Below are positions 53,324 to 62,950 of a stretch of 64,000 nucleotides of DNA, in pieces (the first letter of the stretch is position 1; each line of letters starts with the position of its first letter). Origin of the DNA: Terriglobales bacterium (lineage in GTDB: Bacteria > Acidobacteriota > Terriglobia > Bryobacterales > Bryobacteraceae); NCBI GenBank assembly GCA_027485675.1, contig JAIXQP010000025.1, positions 124,001-188,000 of the forward strand. Direction: 5' to 3'. Position numbers and translations under genes: made by a program. The notes under the pieces were generated by a model. The model ran no database searches. It worked only from the letters and a program-made list of their open reading frames with translations, and was not told the origin of the DNA.

Positions 53324-55053
53324 AGCGCCCCGCGCAGCGTCCGCAGCAGCAGATCTCGCGCCACGGGCTTCGTCATCGCCGCAAACGCGCCCCGCTGCTT
53401 CGCCGACTCATCCGCTGCCACGGACGTCACCAGCACCGGAATCTCCCGCGTCTCCGGCAGGTTCTTGAGCGAAGCCAGCGCGTCCCAGCCGCTGCCCTGC
53501 CGCAGGAACAGGTCCAGCACAATCGCGTCCGGCCGAAGCTCCAGCGCCTTCACGAGCCCTTCCCGCACCGTCGCCGCCGTCACCAGCGTCATGCCCTCCG
53601 GCTCCAGATACTCTCGCAGCAGCGCCAACGCCGAAGGGTCGTCCTCGAGAGCCAGAATCAGCGGCTGGCTGCGCGGCGTCTTGCCGGCCCCCAGGGGCAA
53701 TGTGAACGTGAACCGGCTCCCTCCTCCCGGTTCGTCCTCCATCCCAATGCTGCCTCCCTGCCGCTCCACCAGCCGCCGTGCAATCGCCAACCCCAGTCCG
53801 GTCCCCGCCGAGCCCGGCCGCTGATAGAACACCTCGAAGATCCGCTCCCGCAGCTCCACCGGCACCCCCATCCCGTTATCGACCACGGCAATGGCCCCAA
53901 AGCTGCCCGCCGCTTCCGCCTCCACGCTCACCCTGCCGCCGGCCGGCGTGAACTTCACGGCATTGGTCAACAGGTTCAACAGCACCTGCTTCGAACGCGT
54001 CCGGTCCGCCTCCAGCCGCAGCTCCGGATCCGCCCGGTTGTCCAGGGTCAACTCCTTGGCCTCGGCCTGCGGCCGCACCATCGCCAGCGCGTCGTCAATC
54101 AACTCCCGCGCCCCCAAGGTCTCAATCCGCAGCTCAATCCGCCCCGCCTCAATCTTGCTCAAGTCCAGAATGTCGTTGATCAACGTCAGCAGATACTGCG
54201 AATCCCGCTGAATATGCGCCGCAAAGCGCTTCTGCTTCTCGTTCAACGGGCCTTCGATCTCATCCGCCAACAGCTCCGTAAAGCCGATGATCGTATGCAG
54301 CGGCGACCGCAGCTCATGGCTCATGCTCGCAAGAAAGTCGCTCTTGGCCTGGCTCGCCTGCTCCGCCCGCAGCCGCGCCTCTTCAATCGCCTTCTGGAAT
54401 CGCCTCTGCTCCGCCACGTCCTGCGCCACCAGCAGCCGCGCCGGCCGGCCCAGATACGGCAACACATGCGAACGGACTTCGAAATCCTCCGCCAACCGCG
54501 GCTCCAGGCTCTCCGCCGCCAGGGCGAGAAACTCCTCCTGGCTCAACCCCAGCAACCGCTGCGCCTCCCGGTTAACGGCCAGAATCCTCCCCGTGGCCGG
54601 ATCCTCCACCCACGCCGCCAGCGGGCTCTCCTCAAACAGCAGCCGCGCCTGCGCCTCGCTCTCCCGCATCGCCGCCAGCAGGTTCATGCGCTCTGAGACG
54701 TCCCGCACCACCGCCGCCGTATGCATCGCCTCGCCCACCCGCAACGGGCTCAGCATAATCTCCACCGGAAACTCCGTGCCATCCTTCCGCAGCGCCTGGA
54801 AGAAGTGCCCCGAACCCATCGGCCGGGTCGCCGGATTGGCTGCATATCCCAACCGCTTCCGCTCATGCACCCCCCGCGACCCCGGCGGCGTCAGCAACTC
54901 AATCGGCTGCCCGATCAACTCCTGCCGCGTGTAGCCGAACATCCGCTCGCCGCTCGCGTTCACCAACACGATCAAGCCGCGATCGTCCACCTCGATCACC
55001 GCGTCGGGAGCGGCCTCCAGTAGCGCGGCCTCTTTGCTGGTCGAATTAGGCAT
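53308..55053 (-). CDS. hybrid sensor histidine kinase (PAS-PAS-HisKA-HATPase-REC)
   Basis: A 581-aa cytoplasmic kinase without membrane segments. PAS domains are at ~5-120 (with FGYTRQELIGQPIELLTPPG) and ~130-215; HisKA with His246 in SMSHELRSPLH; N box NLLTNAVKFTP, G1 VVDNGMGV and G2 TGLGLAIARRL; the C-terminal receiver (465-577) has EDD, Asp514 in IVLDLFLRQG and Lys in MTKPV. I choose the ATG at 55053 (MPNSTSKEAALL); the earlier frame is upstream noise. Its start is 58 bp from the divergent NtrC-like regulator, the probable partner. The signal sensed is unknown. Confidence 0.9.
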   Translation of the reverse strand: MPNSTSKEAALLEAAPDAVIEVDDRGLIVLVNASGERMFGYTRQELIGQPIELLTPPGSRGVHERKRLGYAANPATRPMGSGHFFQALRKDGTEFPVEIMLSPLRVGEAMHTAAVVRDVSERMNLLAAMRESEAQARLLFEESPLAAWVEDPATGRILAVNREAQRLLGLSQEEFLALAAESLEPRLAEDFEVRSHVLPYLGRPARLLVAQDVAEQRRFQKAIEEARLRAEQASQAKSDFLASMSHELRSPLHTIIGFTELLADEIEGPLNEKQKRFAAHIQRDSQYLLTLINDILDLSKIEAGRIELRIETLGARELIDDALAMVRPQAEAKELTLDNRADPELRLEADRTRSKQVLLNLLTNAVKFTPAGGRVSVEAEAAGSFGAIAVVDNGMGVPVELRERIFEVFYQRPGSAGTGLGLAIARRLVERQGGSIGMEDEPGGGSRFTFTLPLGAGKTPRSQPLILALEDDPSALALLREYLEPEGMTLVTAATVREGLVKALELRPDAIVLDLFLRQGSGWDALASLKNLPETREIPVLVTSVAADESAKQRGAFAAMTKPVARDLLLRTLRGALCDAS

Positions 55054-55111
55054 GGACGTTGGTCTCCGGGCGGAACTGTCTGCAAACGAAGGGCCAGCGT
55101 ACAATGGCAAA

Positions 55112-56479
55112 GTGTCTGGGGTGCGGCCAATCTCAATTGCGATTATCGACGATCGTCCGTCCAGCGTGGAGATGATGGAGGCGGCGCTGCAAATGCTCGA
55201 CGTCGAAACCCACTGCTTCACCGACCCGGAGGAAGGCCTCGAGTTCATCTTCGAACACCCGCCGCAGATCGTCCTCACCGATCTCGTCATGCCCGGCCTC
55301 TCCGGCATGGAGCTCCTCGAACGCGTCGTCGAGTTCGATCCCGCCATCGACGTCGTCCTCACCACCGCCTACTACTCCACCGAATCCGCCGTCGAAGCCA
55401 TCCGCAAAGGCGCCGCCGACTATCTCGATAAGCCCTTCCCGCCCCACGTCCTCCGCACCCGTCTGGAGCCGCTGCTCGCTCGCCACCGCGCCCGTCTCAA
55501 CGCTCTCGACCTCGAACGCTCCCTCGCCGATCACGCCAGTTTCGCCGGCCTGATCGGCAACAGCCCGCCCATGTGGCACCTCTACGCGCACATCCAGCGC
55601 ATCGCCCCGCACTACCGTACCCTGCTCATCACCGGCGCCACCGGCACCGGCAAGGAGCTCATCGCCAAAGCGCTGCACCAGCTCGGCCCGGTCTCAAGCG
55701 GCCCCTTCGTCCCGCTCAACTGCTCGGCGATTGTCGAAACCCTGTTTGAAAGTGAACTGTTCGGTCATGTCAAGGGCGCCTTCACGGGCGCCTTCCAGGA
55801 CAAGGCCGGCATGTTCGAACACGCCCACAACGGCACCCTGCTCCTCGACGAGATCGGCGACATGCCCATCTCCACCCAAGCTAAGCTCCTCCGCGCCCTG
55901 CAGAATCAGGAGATCCAACGCCTCGGCTCCCTCCAGTCCCGCAAGGTCAACGTCCGCGTCATCGCCGCCACCCACCACGACCTGCGCGCCATGATCGCCG
56001 AGAAGACCTTTCGCCAGGATCTGTTCTACCGCCTCTCCATGATCGAGCTCAAAGCGCCCCCGCTCGTCGACCGTGACGCCGATCTCCAGCTCCTCACCCG
56101 CCACTTCATCGCCCGGTTTGCCACCCAATTCAACAAAACCATCCACGGCCTCACCTATCGCGCCCAACTGCTCCTCCGCCAGCACGACTGGCCCGGCAAC
56201 GTGCGCGAACTCGAAAACGTCATCGGCCACGCCTGCATCATGGTCATGGGCACCATGATCGACGTCACCGACCTGCCGGACTACCTCCGCCACAGTGACC
56301 CGGTCCCAGCCGCCCCCCTGGCTTCTCCCGAAGCCAGCACCCTCGATGAACAGGAGCGCCGTCTGCTCAACGACGCCCTCGCCCAGACCGGCGGCAACCA
56401 GTCCGGCGCCGCCCGCCTCCTCCGCATCAGCCGCGATACCCTGCGCTACCGCATGAAGAAGCACAAGCTCACGGTCTAA
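55112..56479 (+). CDS. NtrC-family sigma-54-dependent response regulator
   Basis: A 455-aa regulator. Receiver: IAIIDDRPSS and Asp in IVLTDLVMPGLSG. AAA+ domain: Walker A TGATGTGKE, the sigma-54 contact loop KGAFTGAFQDK (GAFTGA complete) and Walker B LLLDEIGDMP; C-terminal Fis-type HTH: NQSGAARLLRISRDTLRYRM. It would activate sigma-54 promoters when phosphorylated, probably by the divergent kinase. I prefer GTG 55112 (VSGVRPIS) as start; GTG 55121 is possible. The 3' end overlaps the outer-membrane barrel gene convergently by 4 bp. Confidence 0.9.
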   Translation: MSGVRPISIAIIDDRPSSVEMMEAALQMLDVETHCFTDPEEGLEFIFEHPPQIVLTDLVMPGLSGMELLERVVEFDPAIDVVLTTAYYSTESAVEAIRKGAADYLDKPFPPHVLRTRLEPLLARHRARLNALDLERSLADHASFAGLIGNSPPMWHLYAHIQRIAPHYRTLLITGATGTGKELIAKALHQLGPVSSGPFVPLNCSAIVETLFESELFGHVKGAFTGAFQDKAGMFEHAHNGTLLLDEIGDMPISTQAKLLRALQNQEIQRLGSLQSRKVNVRVIAATHHDLRAMIAEKTFRQDLFYRLSMIELKAPPLVDRDADLQLLTRHFIARFATQFNKTIHGLTYRAQLLLRQHDWPGNVRELENVIGHACIMVMGTMIDVTDLPDYLRHSDPVPAAPLASPEASTLDEQERRLLNDALAQTGGNQSGAARLLRISRDTLRYRMKKHKLTV

Positions 56480-58338
56480 CGGCTCATCCGCAAGCCCAAC
56501 GTCAGCTGCTGCACCCCAAACGCCTCGTTCGTATAGAACGCCTGGCCCATCGAAACCTGCCGCCACTCGCCGAGCAGTTGCACATGCTTCCGCACGGGCA
56601 CGAGCAGCCGCACGAGCGGCTGGTAGTACCGCGTGGGTCGCGAACCAGCCGACCGGAATAGGCTCCCGCCCAGCGTCAACGATGCCCGGTTCTTCGGCAG
56701 GCTCCACGTCGCCGCCAGCGCCGCCGTATGGGCATTGTCCCGATACAGGCTGCGCAGCGAGCCATAGGTCTCCGGATCGAAAAACAGCAGATCATTCCAA
56801 ATGGTGGACCGCGTATAGTCCGCCGATACCGACACCGTCTGCCGTGTCCACTGCAGTGAAGCGCCCGTCTGCTGCGCCGAGAAGTTCAGGTTCACCCCCG
56901 GCGTCGGGTTTCCGTTATCCGTCCGGCCATACCGCAGGCTCGCCTGCCACGCATCGGAGATCCGGTAGCGGGCCCGCAGCCGGATCTGCTCATAGTTCTG
57001 CAGGCTGGTCCGGAAGTAGGTCCGGTCGCCCCGGCCCACCTCCGCGTTCGCGTTCACGGTCAACCGCGACGTCGGCCGCAGCACAAACCCCGCCAATCCC
57101 ACATGCCGCCGCAGCAAGCCCGTCTCCTGCGCCGGACCGGTCGACAGAGTCCCCCGCCGCACCTGCGCATCGCCCCACAGGTAGCGGTGGCCGCCCTGCA
57201 GCGTTAGAACCTTTGTGACATCGACAATGGCCTGCACCTGCTGCTCGCTCTGGTTCCATACCAGCCGGTCGGCTTCGTTCCGCCCCGGCAGCGCCCGCCG
57301 GTCGAGCGTCGTCAACCCCAGCACAGACCCCGCGTTGTGCGTCCGCACCGTCTGCCACGATTCGAGAATCCGCACCCGGCTCCACGGCCGCAGCTCCACG
57401 TTGAAGGCGCCCGAGGTCCGCGGCTGGTTCGCATAGCCCGTCACGATCGACTGCTGCCCGTTGACGAACCGCAGCGTCTCCAGCCAAATCAGCGTCCCCT
57501 GCGCGTTCTCCGTGAACCGCACATCGCTCTTCGGCTGCGAGTAGAAGAACTGCCCGGTCAGGTCGACCCACTTCCAGGGGGAAACGGTCACCTCGCCGGA
57601 CGAGTAGACGTTCTCGCCGGTCACCGCATAGGCTTGCGTAGCCCGGTCCAGCGTCAGCCTCCGGCCGAGATACGGCACAAACCGGTTCCCCGGGTCCCGC
57701 CCATCCAGGCTTAGCGCCGTATCGTCGTGGAACCGTCCGCCGCCCTGCTCGAGCGTGAACCGCCAGCGCTCGCTGTCAAAGTGGACGCCGCCCCGGAACT
57801 GCAAGTAGCCGTAGTCAATCACCGACGCCGCCGGGTAGCTGTTCTCGTCCACCACAATCGGGCTCACCCCGAACCCGTTGCCGGATTGCCGCCCTACGCT
57901 GAAGAAGGGCTGCAGCCGCTTGCCCGGCCGCAGGTCCAGGTCCGCGTTCCAGAGCCGCTGCCGCGTATCGAACGACCGCTGGCTGAACGTGTTCAGCGGA
58001 TTGGCGAACGAGGGCAGGGCATTGAAGTACGCCATGTTCCGGTAGGAGAACGTGAACCGGTAGAGCGAAGCCTTATCCATCGTCAGATGCAGCGCGTTCA
58101 TCGGGTCGCCCCAGCCGGAACCGGTCAGCCGCATCGCGTCGAGCCAGCGGTTCCCCCCGGGGGTCAACGCGCCCGTGAAGTTCAGCAGCCGTGGTCCTTC
58201 TGCCAGATTGTCCACGCTGCGGTAGCTCTGCCAGTCTCCGCGCGTCGAAGGCAGCACGCGGTAGCCGAGGTCGGTCGACACCTCCGGCGCCTGGCCGAAC
58301 ACCACCATCGGAATTGCCAACCAGAGTGCCCGTTTCAT
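56476..58338 (-). CDS. MtrB/PioB-like outer-membrane beta-barrel
   Basis: A 620-aa barrel protein. After the signal (KRALWLAIPMVVFGQ) come many amphipathic strands of alternating residues (RFTFSYRNMAYF; QLLGEWRQVSMGQAFYTN) and the end QLTLGLRMSR. No CXXCK motif as in Shewanella MtrB is found in the N-terminus. Coupled by 4 bp to a decaheme cytochrome and followed upstream by an OmcA/MtrC-type cytochrome, it is the sheath of a porin-cytochrome conduit for moving electrons across the outer membrane. Family assignment rests on context and barrel pattern. Confidence 0.72.
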   Translation of the reverse strand: MKRALWLAIPMVVFGQAPEVSTDLGYRVLPSTRGDWQSYRSVDNLAEGPRLLNFTGALTPGGNRWLDAMRLTGSGWGDPMNALHLTMDKASLYRFTFSYRNMAYFNALPSFANPLNTFSQRSFDTRQRLWNADLDLRPGKRLQPFFSVGRQSGNGFGVSPIVVDENSYPAASVIDYGYLQFRGGVHFDSERWRFTLEQGGGRFHDDTALSLDGRDPGNRFVPYLGRRLTLDRATQAYAVTGENVYSSGEVTVSPWKWVDLTGQFFYSQPKSDVRFTENAQGTLIWLETLRFVNGQQSIVTGYANQPRTSGAFNVELRPWSRVRILESWQTVRTHNAGSVLGLTTLDRRALPGRNEADRLVWNQSEQQVQAIVDVTKVLTLQGGHRYLWGDAQVRRGTLSTGPAQETGLLRRHVGLAGFVLRPTSRLTVNANAEVGRGDRTYFRTSLQNYEQIRLRARYRISDAWQASLRYGRTDNGNPTPGVNLNFSAQQTGASLQWTRQTVSVSADYTRSTIWNDLLFFDPETYGSLRSLYRDNAHTAALAATWSLPKNRASLTLGGSLFRSAGSRPTRYYQPLVRLLVPVRKHVQLLGEWRQVSMGQAFYTNEAFGVQQLTLGLRMSR

Positions 58339-59231
58339 CGCAGGAAGTCCCGGTTCACGTGCGAGCCGTGAATCTTCACGTGGCAGGAGGTGCAGTTCCG
58401 ATAGATCGGCAGCCGCAGATCATGCATGCCGGTGGCGACGGAACCCAGCGTGCCCGTCCGGTTCGATGGCGCCGGCAGATTCGAATGGCATTCGAGGCAA
58501 AGGTTCATCACCTCCGCCCGGTTCAGCATCCGCGGATTCGCCGACCCGTGCGGCTCATGGCAGCTCCCGCAGCCCTCAAGACGCATCGGCGCATGTTCAA
58601 ACGCAAACGGCCCTCGCTTGTCCGCGTGGCAGTTCAAGCAGCCCGGCTCGTTGTTCCGCGTCCGCGCCGTGCCGCGCAGCCCGGCGTTCTGCAGCGATCC
58701 GTGCGGATTGTGGCAGTCCACGCAGCTTACCGTCCCGGGGCCCATCCGGTGCGCGTGGGGACGCAGAAACTGCGCCACCACGTCCGTGTGGCAGGAAGCG
58801 CAGGTGGAGGCCGGCTTCGGCTTCTCATGATGCACCGAGTGGCAGTTCACGCACGCCACCTGCCCCGCGCTATGCGATCCGTGCACCCGCCCCGCGTGCG
58901 TCGCCTGATTCTTGTGGCAGGTCAGACACGAAGCGTCCGCCTCCTTGGGCGCCGCCTTGGCATGGTTCAGAATGAACTTCGCCTCGGCCGCCTCGCCGTG
59001 CTTCAGCCCCGGCCCGTGGCACGACTCGCAGGAGTAGTCCTTCCAGCCGCGCCCCGTGTCTTTCTCCATCGCGCCGTGCCGCGTCTTCAAAAACGCCTTG
59101 CCCATGTCTTCGTGACATGCCAGACACGCCTCCGTGCCCACGTAGCCGCCGGCCTCCCAGTCTTTCTTCTTGGGGGCCGCGGCGGCCAGCGCAGCGAAGA
59201 GCGCAAATACGAGCAAAAAGCGCATCGGCAT
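58335..59231 (-). CDS. DmsE/MtrA-like decaheme cytochrome c
   Basis: A 298-aa periplasmic cytochrome with ten CXXCH motifs (CLACH, CESCH, CLTCH, CVNCH, CASCH, CVDCH, CLNCH, CGSCH, CLECH and CTSCH) spread evenly over the length, as in MtrA/DmsE, which fit into the MtrB barrel. Signal peptide MPMRFLLVFALFAALAAAAP. Typical sequence features are YVGTEACLACHEDM and GCGSCHEPHGSANPRML. The ATG at 59231 is used; a TTG 3 bp earlier is also in frame. It lies 4 bp into mtrB and 6 bp after the OmcA/MtrC gene. Confidence 0.92.
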   Translation of the reverse strand: MPMRFLLVFALFAALAAAAPKKKDWEAGGYVGTEACLACHEDMGKAFLKTRHGAMEKDTGRGWKDYSCESCHGPGLKHGEAAEAKFILNHAKAAPKEADASCLTCHKNQATHAGRVHGSHSAGQVACVNCHSVHHEKPKPASTCASCHTDVVAQFLRPHAHRMGPGTVSCVDCHNPHGSLQNAGLRGTARTRNNEPGCLNCHADKRGPFAFEHAPMRLEGCGSCHEPHGSANPRMLNRAEVMNLCLECHSNLPAPSNRTGTLGSVATGMHDLRLPIYRNCTSCHVKIHGSHVNRDFLR

Positions 59232-59237
59232 CAACCT

Positions 59238-61259
59238 CTACTGCGCATGGGCCTTCGCCACGGAGAACGCCGCATTCGGCCCATGGCACACGTTGCAGCT
59301 CTCGCCCAGCGGGGCCGTCGTCAACTGCACATGCGCCGCCGCGTCCTTCGACGAATGGCACGACAGGCAAGCCGCTCCGGCCGGTCCCGGATTCGTCAGC
59401 CAGCCCCGCGGGTCCACCACGTTCAGCAGGTTGTCGGCAATCGGCAACCGCTCGGTGTTGTTGACGTGGCAAGCCGAGCAATTCCGCGCGTCCGTTGGCA
59501 GCGCCGCCTTGCTGAAGTCGTAGGCCGTCCCGCCAAAGCCGTAGATCACATACGGTCTCCCCTGCGTTGCGCCCGTATGAATCCGGTGGATCATCGTCGA
59601 GAAGTTCACGCTCTCGGCCGGCAGCTGCGCCGCGGGCCGCCGCGCCGCATCCGTCAGGTTGGGGTTGTGGCACTCGACACAATGTTCAATCTGGTTGCGG
59701 TTCCGGCCATGCGCTTCCAGGTCGCTGTGGCAGGCGTTGCATTTAGCCAGGCTGACAATCGTCCGCCGCGGCTCGGCCGCCTTCCCCTCCACGCTGAAGT
59801 ACGTCGTGACGTTCTTCAAGGTGTCCCGCACGGTGACCGGCTGCCGGCCCGGACCATCAAACGTCACATTCCGGTAGCCCTCTGCCGTGATCGAGTACGA
59901 ACCCGTTGCTCCGGCCGGAATCGCCCGGGCAAAGCGGTGCGTGGCCGTTCCCCCTGGGCTTGAAGGATCGGTGCGGCCCGCTTCCGACCAGTACGCCGCG
60001 TAGTCCGCCGTCGGCCCGGCCAGGACGAACGACAGCGAAGTCAGCTCCAGCGGCGTCAGCAGATTCCCGTCGCCATCCTTCAGCCGGTAGCTGATCGACG
60101 GCTGCTGCCCGGCATATGTATCCCGCACCTCGAGAATCTCAATCGAGACGCCCTTCAAGTTGCGCGACTTCTCCGGCCGCGTGTGCGCTCCGTCAATCGA
60201 AAGGTCCCATTCCCGCTGCCCAGACGGCCGGTGGCACTGCGCGCAGCGCGAATCGTCCAACTGCACCGGATGTCCTTTCCCCGCCGCAAAGTCGATGTCC
60301 TCATGGCACGATCCGCAGGCCGCTCTCGTCGGCTGATACATCGCCGTCGCCTGCGTGGCCGCGTTCGGCCCCTGCTGCACATGGCACGCCGCGCAGTTGC
60401 GATTCCCCGCCGGGAAGGCAATGTGCGAATAATCGGTCTCCCGCTGCCCATTGCCAATGATCGAGTACTTCCCGCCCGCTTGCACGCTCGGCAACTCCCG
60501 GCCCATGTGGATCTTATGCGTCATCACGGTCATGTCCACCGTGTTGCCCGTATCCGGGTCCACCGTCTGCGGCGAATGGCACAGCACGCACATCTCCACG
60601 CCCCGCCGCGACCCGCCGTGCGCGGCCACCTGCGTATGGCAGCCGTTGCAGCTGGCGGTCTTGATCACATCGCGCACCTTCGTCACCTCGCCGCCGGCCG
60701 GCACGAAGTGGAAGGTCGCGCTCGCGTAACTCACGCCCAGTTCGAACTCGTTCAGGTTCCGGCTCGAGTACACGCCAATCGTATGCGTGGCCGTGCGGTC
60801 GAACCCGGCCGGCGCCCGCGTCCGAAAGGTATAGCGGTAGTCGCCGTCGGCCAACTTCGTAAACGTCCCGCCCGTATCCGCCGCCGCCTGCGTGGCCGAA
60901 ACTCGCGTAATCGGGCTCGTTTGCACCCGCGTCGTATAGGAGGTATAGTGCGTGGCGTCCTGCGGAATCGTCGCCGCCACAAAGCTCAAACTCACCGCGC
61001 CGGGCGTCACCCGCCCTTCCCGGTCCAACGGAACGCCCATCGGATCCGTAATCCGCACCGTCGCCGCCATCGTCCCGTCCGCCGCAATCTCCGCTCCCAG
61101 AATTCGCAGCGCCAGCCCCGGCCGCACGAAGTTCAGCGTCCGTTCATTGGCGTAGAACGCCTTCTGCTCCGGCGTAAACCCGAACTTACGAATCCCCTCG
61201 GCTAAGCCGGCCGCTGCTACCACGGTCCCCAGCATCCACACTGCTGCTCGACGGTTCAT
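59238..61259 (-). CDS. OmcA/MtrC-family decaheme cytochrome c
   Basis: A 673-aa multiheme cytochrome with ten CXXCH sites in two pentaheme groups (five from CNGCH to CAQCH, then a beta domain, five from CNACH to CNVCH), the split-barrel/pentaheme layout of OmcA/MtrC. It would be the terminal, outward-facing electron donor. The start MNRRAAVWMLGTVVAAAGLAE is a signal-like segment without a lipobox, whereas Shewanella MtrC and OmcA are lipoproteins; anchoring may differ. I choose the ATG at 61259, 3 bp after the NapC stop. Confidence 0.9.
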   Translation of the reverse strand: MNRRAAVWMLGTVVAAAGLAEGIRKFGFTPEQKAFYANERTLNFVRPGLALRILGAEIAADGTMAATVRITDPMGVPLDREGRVTPGAVSLSFVAATIPQDATHYTSYTTRVQTSPITRVSATQAAADTGGTFTKLADGDYRYTFRTRAPAGFDRTATHTIGVYSSRNLNEFELGVSYASATFHFVPAGGEVTKVRDVIKTASCNGCHTQVAAHGGSRRGVEMCVLCHSPQTVDPDTGNTVDMTVMTHKIHMGRELPSVQAGGKYSIIGNGQRETDYSHIAFPAGNRNCAACHVQQGPNAATQATAMYQPTRAACGSCHEDIDFAAGKGHPVQLDDSRCAQCHRPSGQREWDLSIDGAHTRPEKSRNLKGVSIEILEVRDTYAGQQPSISYRLKDGDGNLLTPLELTSLSFVLAGPTADYAAYWSEAGRTDPSSPGGTATHRFARAIPAGATGSYSITAEGYRNVTFDGPGRQPVTVRDTLKNVTTYFSVEGKAAEPRRTIVSLAKCNACHSDLEAHGRNRNQIEHCVECHNPNLTDAARRPAAQLPAESVNFSTMIHRIHTGATQGRPYVIYGFGGTAYDFSKAALPTDARNCSACHVNNTERLPIADNLLNVVDPRGWLTNPGPAGAACLSCHSSKDAAAHVQLTTAPLGESCNVCHGPNAAFSVAKAHAQ

Positions 61260-61261
61260 CC

Positions 61262-62626
61262 TCAACCTCCCAACTCTTTCAACGCCGCCAGATTCTTCTC
61301 TTCGACGCCCAACACCTTGTGGCAGCTCTCGCAATCCTGCGTGATCGTCTTACCGGCCTTGGTCTTCAACTCTTCGTTATGGCAGCGGAAACAGCCCGGC
61401 GAATCCGTGTGCCCTTTATGCAGCGGGTAGTTGCCCCACGTCAGCTTCATCTCGGGATAGACGTTCTGCTGATAGAGCGCCAGCAACTGTGCCCCGGCGC
61501 GCTCGAGCTCTGCCTTGTGCAGCACCATCGCGTCCGGCACGTTCTTCTTGTAGTAGCCCATCAACTCTCCCGGAATCTGCTGCGCCGCTACCTCCCGGCT
61601 CGGATAAGCTTTCCCCAAGGCCGCCAGCGCCGCCTTCCGGAACTGCGGAACCTTCTGCGGCAGCACCCCCGCGTTCATCTGCCGGTCCACGGCGCGCTCG
61701 GCCGTTTCAAAGGCATGCGCCGGGCGGTTGTGGCAATCGAGGCAGTCCATCTCGCGTTCAAAAACGCTTATCCCCGGCCCGGCGTACTCTTCCGCCTGCC
61801 CGTTCCGCTCCACCCGCACGCCCACCATCGTCTTCCGCTGCTGATCCGCGGCCTGATAGACGATTCGCGTACCCCCGCCCATATGCGCCCCGTGAATCCG
61901 GCCCACCTTCATCATCAGCGCCGTGTCCAGCCGCTCCCCGGCGTCGTCGAACTTGCTCTGCCGCCACAGCTTTTCGCCGAAGTCATGACTCCGGTTGTGG
62001 CAGTTCTCGCAGGTCTCGGCCGAGGTCTTCAGCGCGTGCGGCGGCGAAGGGATCGGCCGGTTGTACTGATTGGTCAGCAGCAGATACAACTGCCGCGTTC
62101 CGTTCAGCTTGGCCTGAATCATCGCGCCTGCGCCTTCGCCCACGTGGCAATCCACACATCGCACCTGCGCATGCGCCCCGCCGATATGCGCCGCGTACTC
62201 CGGACCCATCACGCCATGGCACGCCGTCCCGCAGAAGTTGGTCGTCTCCATGTACTTCACCGTCCGGTAGGTCAGCGCTCCACCCACCACCAGGTTGAAG
62301 CCCGTCGCAATGGCCAGAAAAATCAGCAGACGCTGAATCTTCGGATTCGACAGCTCGATCTTCTCCGGCAAATGCAGCTGATGGTCCGGCGACTCGCGCT
62401 TCCTCTGCATGCTGATGCCGATCGGCACCAGCGCCAGTCCCGCGAAAAACAGGATCGGCAGCGCGACAAACTGCAAAATGCCCAAATAACCCGACGCCTC
62501 GCTCGCTCCCGTCAGGAAGATCCACAAGACAATCGACGACATCACCAGCCACAAACCAATCCGGCTGATCCAATTGTCAGTCAGATACAGGACCGGCAGG
62601 ACCCAACGGCGCGTGAACTGTGCCAT
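61262..62626 (-). CDS. NapC/NirT-like membrane multiheme cytochrome
   Basis: A 454-aa inner-membrane cytochrome. Three hydrophobic segments at about 22-42, 48-70 and 96-118 precede heme sites: an unusual CX3CH (FCGTACHGVM) then CVDCH, CENCH, CLDCH, CFRCH and CESCH, six in all. It would oxidise menaquinol and pass electrons to the periplasmic decaheme cytochrome, as CymA does. Bigger than CymA (about 190 aa), with extra membrane segments and a C-terminal domain. Coupled to the OmcA/MtrC gene. Confidence 0.9.
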   Translation of the reverse strand: MAQFTRRWVLPVLYLTDNWISRIGLWLVMSSIVLWIFLTGASEASGYLGILQFVALPILFFAGLALVPIGISMQRKRESPDHQLHLPEKIELSNPKIQRLLIFLAIATGFNLVVGGALTYRTVKYMETTNFCGTACHGVMGPEYAAHIGGAHAQVRCVDCHVGEGAGAMIQAKLNGTRQLYLLLTNQYNRPIPSPPHALKTSAETCENCHNRSHDFGEKLWRQSKFDDAGERLDTALMMKVGRIHGAHMGGGTRIVYQAADQQRKTMVGVRVERNGQAEEYAGPGISVFEREMDCLDCHNRPAHAFETAERAVDRQMNAGVLPQKVPQFRKAALAALGKAYPSREVAAQQIPGELMGYYKKNVPDAMVLHKAELERAGAQLLALYQQNVYPEMKLTWGNYPLHKGHTDSPGCFRCHNEELKTKAGKTITQDCESCHKVLGVEEKNLAALKELGG

Positions 62627-62635
62627 GCGTCTGGC

Positions 62636-62950
62636 CTATTGTTTTAAAGTGCGCAGGAACGCTACCAGGTTCGTAGCCTCCGCCTCGGGAAGCGCGACCC
62701 CTTTCATTTTGCCCACACCCTCCACCGACTCTTTCTTCAATTGGGCATCGGTTTTGGCCTGCACCTCTTTTGAGCCAAGGTGCCGCATCTCAACTTTCAT
62801 CATCTTGCTGATGGCGGCGTTCGGCGCCCCATCGCCCCCATGACAACGCTTGCACGACTTGTCATAGCTTGCTTTTCCGGCCGCAACATCCGCGGCAAAT
62901 GCGCCGCAGGCAAAGACGAGAACGGTCAAAAAGGTAAAAATGATTCTCAT
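62636..62950 (-). CDS. small periplasmic cytochrome c
   Basis: A 104-aa monoheme cytochrome, first gene of the electron-transfer operon. Signal peptide MRIIFTFLTVLVFACGAFA; heme site SCKRCHGGDGAPN; the axial Met is probably in GKMKGVALPE; end NLVAFLRTLKQ is a class I helix. It ends 9 bp before the NapC-like gene. It may shuttle electrons in the periplasm. Confidence 0.92.
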   Translation of the reverse strand: MRIIFTFLTVLVFACGAFAADVAAGKASYDKSCKRCHGGDGAPNAAISKMMKVEMRHLGSKEVQAKTDAQLKKESVEGVGKMKGVALPEAEATNLVAFLRTLKQ

